NCBI GenBank assembly: GCA_023250495.1
Contig: JAHFAP010000081.1
Span: 1-11,944 of the forward strand
Direction: 5' to 3'
DNA from: Deltaproteobacteria bacterium
Lineage (GTDB): Bacteria > Desulfobacterota > Binatia > UBA9968
DNA: 11,944 bases
The notes under the pieces are model-generated. The model did no database searches and had not been told where the DNA came from. It saw only the letters and a program-made list of their open reading frames with translations. Below, in pieces: positions 6,433 through 11,944 of the stretch (positions are counted from its first letter, which is position 1; the number at the start of each line of letters is the position of its first letter). A program made the position numbers and the translations under genes.

Positions 6433-7098
6433 CTATGTCACTCGAATCTTCTTTGCCGCCTCAATGCCAAGAGAAAACTCATCCCTTTCCACCTTGAGAC
6501 TCATGATTCCGAGCGACGGAGCGACATCCACCACGTGGACTCTGGCACCCGGGAATAGGCCGTGTTCCTGCAGGAAGCCAAGCAGGCGGGAATCTCTTTC
6601 CCCCCCCTCCGTAATATACTGAAATACGACCTCCCTTCCGGGGGAAACCTGATTCAGAGGGAGCCCCTTCCTAAGTGGGACAACCCCTTCCCAAGGGATC
6701 GGATTGCCGTGAGGACAGGTGGTCGGGTGATTCAGGAGCTTCGCTAATCGCTCCTCCACCTCAGGGGATATCGCGTGTTCCAGCCGATGGGCCTCTTGAT
6801 GGGCTTTGACCCAATCCAAACCCAGCAGGTCGGTCAAAAACCTTTCCGTGAGGAAATGGCGTCGGAGGATCGCTTCAGCTACCTTCTTCCCCTTGCCCGT
6901 TAAGTGGATCTCCTTCCGCCTCCCCATCTTCACATAGCCCTCGCCCTCCAGACGCCGCAGAGTACTGAAAATCGTCGAAGGAGAAACTCCCATCTCTTCC
7001 GCCAACCTCGCCGCGATCACAGGCTGATCCTCTTCCGCGAGAACATAGACCGCCTTTAAGTAATCCTCCGTCGCGGTCGTGATCCTAGGGCCACTCAT
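6433..7098 (-). CDS. DtxR-family metal-dependent transcriptional repressor (MntR/IdeR-like)
   Basis: A 221-aa metalloregulator that would bind DNA when loaded with Fe(II) or Mn(II). Domains from ATG 7098 are a winged helix (about 6-66, helix-turn-helix 27-56), a metal-binding dimerisation domain (about 70-125) and an SH3-like/FeoA-type domain (about 152-221). Aligned by eye to DtxR, ligand positions are Asp12 (Met10 in DtxR), His81, Glu85, His100, His104 (Cys102 in DtxR), Glu107 and His108. Asp at the first site is MntR-like, but His replaces the usual Cys or Glu, so metal choice is unclear. TCPHGNPIP is the conserved post-helix motif. The frame can extend to TTG 7110; neither start has a clear ribosome site, and ATG is preferred. 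It is divergent from an operon with an Ftr1 iron permease. A DtxR-like box between them suggests it represses that operon and perhaps itself. Confidence 0.93.
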   Translation of the reverse strand: MSGPRITTATEDYLKAVYVLAEEDQPVIAARLAEEMGVSPSTIFSTLRRLEGEGYVKMGRRKEIHLTGKGKKVAEAILRRHFLTERFLTDLLGLDWVKAHQEAHRLEHAISPEVEERLAKLLNHPTTCPHGNPIPWEGVVPLRKGLPLNQVSPGREVVFQYITEGGERDSRLLGFLQEHGLFPGARVHVVDVAPSLGIMSLKVERDEFSLGIEAAKKIRVT

Positions 7099-7103
7099 GG
7101 GGG

Positions 7104-7132
7104 TTGACAAACTTTTTTTGTTAGGCTATACG
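7104..7132 (+). promoter_or_regulatory. Promoter of the putative metal-uptake operon
   Basis: A perfect -35 hexamer TTGACA (7104-7109) is followed after exactly 17 bases by TATACG (7127-7132), four of six matches to the -10 consensus. Transcription would start near 7139, about 41 bases before the leader ORF and 115 before the binding-protein gene. The -10 lies inside the DtxR-like box, the classic arrangement for repression. Confidence 0.6.
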
Positions 7133-7139
7133 AAACTAA
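7121..7139. promoter_or_regulatory. DtxR/IdeR-like operator
   Basis: TTAGGCTATACGAAACTAA matches 14 of 19 positions of the idealised DtxR/IdeR box TTAGGTTAGCCTAACCTAA, including both outer tetramers TTAG and CTAA. It overlaps the -10 of the rightward promoter and lies 22 bases upstream of the divergent DtxR-family start codon. The match was found by eye; binding is inferred. Confidence 0.6.
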
Positions 7140-7179
7140 TAAATTTGGCCGTTCGAACTTACTGTATAGGAGGCTCCGA

Positions 7180-7257
7180 ATGATTCTCCCTAACGTGCCC
7201 ATTATCTTATTTCAAGAAGTGGCGAAGATCAAGGAAAGGCAGGGAAGAGAGCTATGA
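7180..7257 (+). CDS. 25-aa leader ORF overlapping the binding-protein start
   Basis: A short frame begins at ATG 7180 behind a perfect AGGAGG ribosome site (7168-7173, 6-base spacing) and ends at TGA 7255-7257. Its stop overlaps the ATG of the binding-protein gene as ATGA. The peptide begins MILPNVPIILFQEV and ends with a basic, polar tail (KIKERQGREL); it has no Cys or His. It is the first frame in the operon mRNA and its ribosome site is stronger than that of the next gene. It could be a real small protein, or a leader whose translation sets expression of the transporter by coupling. No homologue is known to me. Confidence 0.5.
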   Translation: MILPNVPIILFQEVAKIKERQGREL

Positions 7258-8198
7258 ATTCTTCACAACGAACCATGATTCCGGTTTTCCTCATCTTAGG
7301 CGTTCTGCTATTCGGCATGGGCTTTCCCGAGCGACTGCCTGCCCAAGAGCGCCTGGTCATTGCCATTCAGCCCACGCTCGCTACCGACGAGATGTTAACC
7401 AAGGTCAAACCGCTCAAGAGTTTCCTGGAGCAAGGGTTGGGCGGTAAAGTGAACGTGGAGATCTATGTCCCAAGCAGCTACGCGGCAGTGGTTGAGTCCC
7501 TGCGCTTCGGCCACGCGCATGTCGCTTTCATGTCGGCTTGGCCAGCCCAATTGGCTGTACAGCTAGGCGGAGCCGAGGTGGCGTTGGCCGAGGTGCGTCA
7601 GGTGCTTCACGGGAAGGAGAAAGTGGAAGCCCCTTACTATTTCTCGTACTGGGTGGTGCACTCGAACTCACCTTACCAGAGCCTTCAGTCTTTGAGAGGA
7701 AAGATCGCTTGTTTCCCCAGCCCAATTTCCACTTCTGGATATGTAGCCCCCATCGGTCGTTTGATGGAGTTGAATCTTCTTCAGACACCGGAAGGGAATG
7801 AAGCGGACCCCAAAGGCTTCTTTAAGGAAGTTCTCTTCGGCGGTGGATATGCACAGTGCTGGCAAGCGCTAAAGCAAGGACAGGTCGATGTAACGGTCAC
7901 CGCCGGAGATGTGCCGGAAAAACTCTATAATGAAGTGCTCGCCTCCACTCGCGTGATCGAGCAGCAAGGACCTATCCCCTCCCATGCTGTCGTTCTCAGC
8001 AAAGAGCTTAAGGAGCCGCTCCGTTCCAGAACAATCCAGGCCATTACAAAGTTAGGCGCCGCAGAGCATCGAGATCTGATGCGGTCTTTCATTTCGAGCA
8101 TCTTTGTCGGGTTCAAGCCGACAACAGCCGCTGAACATTTGGGACCACTCGCAAATTATCTGAAGCGAGCACGGCTCAAGTACGCGGAGCGCCTGTGA
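7254..8198 (+). CDS. PhnD-like periplasmic substrate-binding protein of an ABC importer
   Basis: A 314-aa solute-binding protein of the phosphate/phosphite/phosphonate (PhnD) class. Residues 8-23 are a hydrophobic signal core with likely export and cleavage near residue 30. Family blocks are GHAHVAFMSAWPAQ (86-99), YFSYWVVHSNSPYQSLQSLRGK (129-150) and PSPISTSGYVAP (155-166), which contains the STSG oxyanion-type turn at 159-162. QGQVDVTVT (208-216) follows. Two positions differ from typical phosphonate binders: the residue before the Pro of the DP-x-STSG motif is Ser rather than Asp, and the GGH motif reads GGY (Tyr199). ATG 7254 has an AGGGAAGAGAG site and overlaps the leader ORF stop. The ATPase, permease and an Ftr1 iron permease follow. 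Class is secure; the ligand is unknown and, given context, may be a metal complex. Confidence 0.9.
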   Translation: MNSSQRTMIPVFLILGVLLFGMGFPERLPAQERLVIAIQPTLATDEMLTKVKPLKSFLEQGLGGKVNVEIYVPSSYAAVVESLRFGHAHVAFMSAWPAQLAVQLGGAEVALAEVRQVLHGKEKVEAPYYFSYWVVHSNSPYQSLQSLRGKIACFPSPISTSGYVAPIGRLMELNLLQTPEGNEADPKGFFKEVLFGGGYAQCWQALKQGQVDVTVTAGDVPEKLYNEVLASTRVIEQQGPIPSHAVVLSKELKEPLRSRTIQAITKLGAAEHRDLMRSFISSIFVGFKPTTAAEHLGPLANYLKRARLKYAERL

Positions 8199-8944
8199 CT
8201 CAGGAGGCCGACCAAAACATAGCTCTCCGCACTGATGGGCTTTGGTTCGCCTATAGAGAGCAGGATTGGGTGTTGAAAGATGTATCCTTATCTATTCCCC
8301 TGGGCAAAGTTACGATCATTATGGGGCCGTCGGGCACTGGGAAGACGACCCTCCTTAAGGTATTAGCGGGTATCTTGCGCCCGCTGCGCGGCCGCGTAGA
8401 GGTGCTAAATCAGACCGTTGAGAAACAAGCCCAACGAAGTCTCTCGACCCTCATTGGTTACATTCCTCAGCAGTTGGGGCTCGTCCGGAACTTGACCGCC
8501 ATGGAGAACGTACTCATGGGCGCGCTGGGCAGGTGCGGTCATGGTAAAGTTCTATTGGGCGTTTTCCCGCGCCGCGAGATCGAACACGCAAAGGCCGCTC
8601 TCGATCTTATGGGGATTGGCCACAAAAGTGACGAGAAGGTCATTCATTTAAGCGGAGGGGAACGCCAGCGGGTCGCCATTGCCCGCACCCTTTTACAGCG
8701 CCCGCGGGTCGTGCTGGCGGATGAGTTTGTTTCAGATCTGGACATGGCCTTGGCGTTGGAGATTTTAGGCCGCATTCGCCGAGCCGCCCAACAAGAGCAA
8801 ATCACTTTTGTCTTGAGCATGCACCGGGTCGGACTCGTGCGGGAGTCCGCAGAACATGTCTTGACACTCAGTCATGGAAAGGTCATCCCCGGCTTCCCAG
8901 CACAAGGTGTCCAGGGAGCGCCCGGAGTCGAGCTTCCGCAGTGA
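8195..8944 (+). CDS. ABC transporter ATPase, PhnC-like
   Basis: A 249-aa nucleotide-binding subunit that would power the importer formed with the flanking binding protein and permease. All motifs are present: Walker A GPSGTGKT (44-51), Q-loop in IPQQLGL (Gln92/Gln93), signature LSGGERQRVAIA (152-163), Walker B VVLAD with catalytic Glu177, D-loop SDLD (180-183) and switch His210. The spacing and the VFPRREIEHA segment between Q-loop and signature fit the PhnC group. Translation starts at GTG 8195, which overlaps the binding-protein stop as GTGA, with GGAG five bases upstream. The last 20 residues (PGFPAQGVQGAPGVELPQ region) are a Pro/Gly-rich tail just before the overlap with the permease gene. 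Intact enzyme; the transported substrate is not shown by this subunit. Confidence 0.94.
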   Translation: MTQEADQNIALRTDGLWFAYREQDWVLKDVSLSIPLGKVTIIMGPSGTGKTTLLKVLAGILRPLRGRVEVLNQTVEKQAQRSLSTLIGYIPQQLGLVRNLTAMENVLMGALGRCGHGKVLLGVFPRREIEHAKAALDLMGIGHKSDEKVIHLSGGERQRVAIARTLLQRPRVVLADEFVSDLDMALALEILGRIRRAAQQEQITFVLSMHRVGLVRESAEHVLTLSHGKVIPGFPAQGVQGAPGVELPQ

Positions 8945-9705
8945 AAACTAATCTCTTGGTTACGGCATCCGTTGCCCTTCTTCTCGGCGTTGTCCTCAGC
9001 CAATTAGGCTTCTTCGACGGAGCGCGGCTAATGCGGGGGCTGCGAAATTTAGGGATTCTGACTTCCGATATGGTTCCTCCGGACATCGGTGTCCTACCGG
9101 TCACAGGGAAAGCCCTTTGGGAAACGGTGCAAATGTCGTTCGCCGGAACCCTGTTGGGATTCCTCGCTTCCCTTCCTTTGAGCGTCCTGGGCACAAGGCA
9201 CTTGTTTTCTCCTATCGTGTCCGGCGCCGCCCGTTTTGTTGCTGCTGCGATCCGGACCATCCCCGTTCTCTTGTGGGCGATCATTTTTGTAATCCTGGTC
9301 GGTCTCGGTCCCTTGGCGGGGACTCTCGGCATCGCAGCCTACACCGTTGGCTACCTCGCCAAAATCTATGCCGACCTTTTTGAGGGGACCGACCCTGAGA
9401 TCCTGGAGGCCGTCGGAAGCACCGGCGCTTCTAAACTCCACTTGGTGCGCTTCGTCTTTCTACCCGAGGGGGCCAATGCGATATTAACGCAAGTTCTTTT
9501 TATGCTGGAATATAACATTCGGGCCTCATCTATTCTTGGTTTTGTCGGTGCCGGAGGTCTTGGCTTTGTCATGCAGGTCTATCTTCAGACGCTGGAATAC
9601 CGGCGCTTGGCCACTGTCTTGTTGCTGATCCTCGTGGTCGTTTTGACAATGGACGGTCTCAGTGCTTGGCTTAGAAAACGCTTTCTCCTCACGGCCCAAT
9701 CGTAG
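8941..9705 (+). CDS. ABC transporter permease, PhnE-like
   Basis: A 254-aa inner-membrane permease with about six hydrophobic segments. PhnE-group hallmarks are RTIPVLLWAIIFV (105-117), the EAA-type cytoplasmic loop around EILEAVGSTGASKLHLVRFV (153-172) that docks the ATPase, and LEYNIRASSILGFVGAGGLG (189-208). Start GTG 8941 overlaps the ATPase stop as GTGA; the ribosome site is weak (GGAG 13 bases away), so translation probably depends on coupling. With the binding protein and ATPase it completes a three-part importer of the phosphonate type, but the cytochrome c-Ftr1 gene only 7 bases downstream and the metal regulator upstream point to metal-linked transport. The permease is full length. 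Confidence 0.93.
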   Translation: MKTNLLVTASVALLLGVVLSQLGFFDGARLMRGLRNLGILTSDMVPPDIGVLPVTGKALWETVQMSFAGTLLGFLASLPLSVLGTRHLFSPIVSGAARFVAAAIRTIPVLLWAIIFVILVGLGPLAGTLGIAAYTVGYLAKIYADLFEGTDPEILEAVGSTGASKLHLVRFVFLPEGANAILTQVLFMLEYNIRASSILGFVGAGGLGFVMQVYLQTLEYRRLATVLLLILVVVLTMDGLSAWLRKRFLLTAQS

Positions 9706-9712
9706 GGATCCG

Positions 9713-11698
9713 ATGACCTTTTCTGGAACGACAAGGCGGGCGCGCTTCATGAAGTATCCCTTTGGTCTTTTGTGTTTGCTACTTTCAATCCCACACTCTG
9801 CTATCGCCGCGGACGAGGCTAAAAGGTTGGTGGCTGTGGTCGACTATATCGGCGGGGATTACAAGAACGCCGTGCAAGGGGGAAAGGTCATCAACCCAGA
9901 CGAGTATCAGGAGATGAAGGAGTTTTCGACCAGGGCCTTGGAGCTTCTGAATCAACTGAAACAGGTCGAAAAAGGTGACACGGCAGGTATCGAGTCGAGC
10001 CTAAAGACGTTGGCTTCTTACGTCGAGAGGAAAGAGAAAGAGAAGGCCGTCGCGGATCTAGCGCACAGCATTAAAGAAAAACTCATTGCCACTTACCAGA
10101 TCGTCCCTCATCCCAAAACCATTCCATCCCTCCAGATCGCTAAAACGACTTTCGCTCAGAATTGCGTCTCTTGTCACGGAGAGACCGGAAAAGGTGACGG
10201 CCCTAGTCGCGCAACTATCAATCCTAAAGAGCCGGCGCCAACCAACTTCACCGACCCTAAAGTCATGGAGGTACTTTCTCCCTTCAGAGCTTTTAATACC
10301 GTGAGCTTTGGTGTGGAGGGGACGGCTATGCCGAGTTTTGCCGCCCTCACAGAAGAAGAGCGTTGGCAGGCAGCTTTTTATCTCTTTTCTTTCCGCTTCT
10401 CCCCCGAGACGGTTGCGGAGGGAAAAAGGCTTTTCGAGGGTAAAAGACTCTCCGAGGAACTCAAGAGCGTCGCAACTCTCGCCACTCTCTCGGACGAGGA
10501 ATTGCTGGGGAAAGTTAGAACCTATTTTCCCAACGAGCAAGAAGCCTCCGAGATCTTAGCCTACCTAAGGCGTGGGGTTCTAGAAGAGCGAACCAACGAC
10601 CCTCTTTTGACCACCCGGACTTTTCTTAGCGAGGCGATGGACCTCTATGAGCAGGGAGAGAAAGAAAAGGCCTACCAAAAGGCGGTGGACGCCTATCTTG
10701 AAGGATTCGAGTTGGTTGAGCCGGCTCTATTCGGACGGGACCTCTCCTTTGGGCGCTCCTTAGAGGGTAAGATCACAGCCTTCAGGAGCGCCATCAAGCA
10801 AGGAGAGACCGTTGAGAAAGTGCGGCGACTTTACCAAGAAATAGATGCAGGGCTCGCCCGAGCCTCCGAATTACTAAACAGTGGAAACCAACTCACCCAC
10901 ACGTACATTTTCCTCAACGCTTCCCTGATCATTCTAAGAGAAGGCCTAGAGGCCGCCTTGGTTTTGGCCGCGATCCTGGCTTTTCTTAAAGTTACCGGGA
11001 CTCAAGGAGCGACCAAATACATCCACTTAGGGTGGGTCCTAGCCTTGCTGGCCGGGATTGTTACGTGGGCTTTAGCCCAAACCGTGCTTGAGATAAGCGG
11101 CGCCCAACGAGAGAGCATGGAGGGTTTCACAACCCTGGCAGCGGCCCTAGTCCTCCTTTACGTCGGATACTGGCTCCACACGAAAGCCGAAGCCCAGAAG
11201 TGGCAGAAGTTTGTACAAGAAAGAGTGCATGAAGCCCTTTCCCAGCGTCGGATTTTGACTCTAGTAGGCATCTCCTTCTTTGCGGTCTATAGGGAAGCGT
11301 TTGAGACGGTCCTCTTTTACGAGGCGCTCTATCTTCAGGTTCCCAATACTCCCGCTCCTGTTATGTGGGGGTTTGTCGCCGGCGCGGCTGCATTAGGCTT
11401 GGTAGTCTTTGCGCTTCTGAAACTCGGGCTCAAAATTCCGATCAAATATTTTTTCAGGGCCACGGGCGCTGTTCTATATCTTTTGGCACTCACCTTTGCC
11501 GGACAAGGAGTTAAAGAACTTCAGGCGGCAGGATGGGTAAGCGTTACGCCGGTCCGATTTCCACCTGAAGTGGACTTTTTGGGAATCTATCCGACGCTTG
11601 AAACTCTCATAGCTCAAGGTCTAGTCATTTTGTTCCTTCTCGTCGCGACAGCATGGTTAAACCGGACAGCGGCAACCCTGAGGGAGACTGTATCTTGA
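9713..11698 (+). CDS. Cytochrome c/FTR1-family iron permease fusion
   Basis: A 661-aa protein joining a periplasmic haem domain to an Ftr1-type iron permease. A signal-like segment (about 16-33) is followed by helical linkers, then a class I cytochrome c domain with CVSCH (Cys151, Cys154, His155) and probable axial Met206 in TAMPSF. A second helical periplasmic region (about 300-395) precedes seven membrane segments from about 398 to 650. The first carries the iron motif REGLE (409-413); the fourth carries REAFE (527-531), a variant of REGxE that keeps the Glu pair. Ftr1 permeases take up ferric iron made by coupled oxidation, so the haem domain may pass electrons. ATG 9713 has AGGGA four bases upstream; ATG 9749 (649 aa, AAGG site) is an alternative with a tidier signal peptide. 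It is the strongest evidence that this operon handles iron. Confidence 0.92.
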   Translation: MTFSGTTRRARFMKYPFGLLCLLLSIPHSAIAADEAKRLVAVVDYIGGDYKNAVQGGKVINPDEYQEMKEFSTRALELLNQLKQVEKGDTAGIESSLKTLASYVERKEKEKAVADLAHSIKEKLIATYQIVPHPKTIPSLQIAKTTFAQNCVSCHGETGKGDGPSRATINPKEPAPTNFTDPKVMEVLSPFRAFNTVSFGVEGTAMPSFAALTEEERWQAAFYLFSFRFSPETVAEGKRLFEGKRLSEELKSVATLATLSDEELLGKVRTYFPNEQEASEILAYLRRGVLEERTNDPLLTTRTFLSEAMDLYEQGEKEKAYQKAVDAYLEGFELVEPALFGRDLSFGRSLEGKITAFRSAIKQGETVEKVRRLYQEIDAGLARASELLNSGNQLTHTYIFLNASLIILREGLEAALVLAAILAFLKVTGTQGATKYIHLGWVLALLAGIVTWALAQTVLEISGAQRESMEGFTTLAAALVLLYVGYWLHTKAEAQKWQKFVQERVHEALSQRRILTLVGISFFAVYREAFETVLFYEALYLQVPNTPAPVMWGFVAGAAALGLVVFALLKLGLKIPIKYFFRATGAVLYLLALTFAGQGVKELQAAGWVSVTPVRFPPEVDFLGIYPTLETLIAQGLVILFLLVATAWLNRTAATLRETVS

Positions 11699-11883
11699 GT
11701 CCAGGCAATCGAAAGAAGATCGTAAGTGATCCCGAGGGATTCAAGCCGTTTCGCTGCCTCTGCGGCAGCCTCTTGGCCCGTTTGGTCTCGGAGGGAGTGG
11801 AACTGAAATGTCGAAGGTGCAAGCGCCATATCATCGTTCCGTTAGCAGAGGAGACCAGTCCGGCAAAAACAGAGACTATATAG
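11695..11883 (+). CDS. Com-like zinc ribbon protein
   Basis: A 62-aa protein starting at TTG 11695, which overlaps the Ftr1 stop as TTGA and has GAGGGAG eight bases upstream; the frame could instead begin at ATG 11653 inside the Ftr1 gene (76 aa), with a poorer site. It carries a zinc ribbon, Cys21-x-Cys23 ... Cys39-x2-Cys42, in FRCLCGSLLARLV and KCRRCKRHIIVP. The second half closely resembles phage Mu Com (RCPRCKRHII as I recall it), the RNA-binding activator of mom translation, but the first pair is CxC rather than CxxC. The tail is acidic and Ser/Thr-rich. No phage genes are near. As the last gene of a metal-regulated operon it could be an RNA-binding regulator or a small metal-binding protein; its role is not known. 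Confidence 0.75.
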   Translation: MSPGNRKKIVSDPEGFKPFRCLCGSLLARLVSEGVELKCRRCKRHIIVPLAEETSPAKTETI

Positions 11884-11944
11884 AAATAAGCTAGAGAGAT
11901 TTTTGAACTTCTAAGAGGCCAGAGGTCTTCAACCCAGAGCCCGG

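Noticed and set aside
8883..9332. 149-aa minus-strand frame opposite the permease
   Set aside because: Antisense to a clear PhnE-like gene and very rich in Arg/Pro/Thr with no recognisable motif; a shadow frame.
11884..11944. Terminator after the operon
   Set aside because: Only an imperfect AAGAGGCC/AGAGGTCTT arrangement without a T-run is visible; too weak to call, and the window ends there.

Overview
The window comes from a bacterial chromosome, probably a Gram-negative of an uncultured lineage. The Gram-negative reading rests on a periplasm-facing cytochrome c domain with a signal peptide, a beta-type GlnA/PII/Amt nitrogen module and a sigma-54-like promoter. Overall GC looks to be in the low-to-mid 50s percent by eye, with one clearly GC-richer gene (amt). 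I cannot fix the phylum from the sequence alone. No rRNA, tRNA, CRISPR array, insertion sequence or prophage was seen, and no gene-free stretch exceeds 300 bases.

Left part (1-2785, minus strand) is a nitrogen-assimilation operon read glnB -> amt -> glnA. It encodes a PII signal protein, an ammonium channel with a long Ala/Pro-rich N-terminal extension, and a glutamine synthetase cut by the window edge. A good -24/-12 (sigma-54) candidate lies upstream of glnB, next to a perfect 7-bp dyad.

Middle part (3016-5925, minus strand) holds a DUF1646-type ion transporter-like membrane protein, a Nit1-type carbon-nitrogen hydrolase and a tandem-domain universal stress protein. Between the stress protein and the hydrolase is an unusual run of telomere-like GGG/TTTAA repeats with G-quadruplex potential. 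A small unknown protein (81 aa, plus strand) with a clear sigma-70-type promoter follows at 6136-6381.

Right part (6433-11883) looks like a metal, probably iron, acquisition locus. A DtxR-family metalloregulator is transcribed leftwards. Divergent from it is an operon made of a 25-aa leader ORF, a PhnD-like binding protein, a PhnC-like ATPase, a PhnE-like permease, a cytochrome c-FTR1 iron permease and a Com-like zinc ribbon protein. Most junctions are stop/start overlaps (ATGA, GTGA, GTGA, TTGA), indicating one translationally coupled unit. A 19-bp site matching 14 of 19 positions of the DtxR/IdeR box covers the -10 region of the operon promoter. The sequence therefore suggests metal-dependent repression of a 'phosphonate-type' ABC importer together with an Ftr1 iron permease. 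This combination, with its leader ORF and zinc ribbon protein, is the most interesting part of the window.
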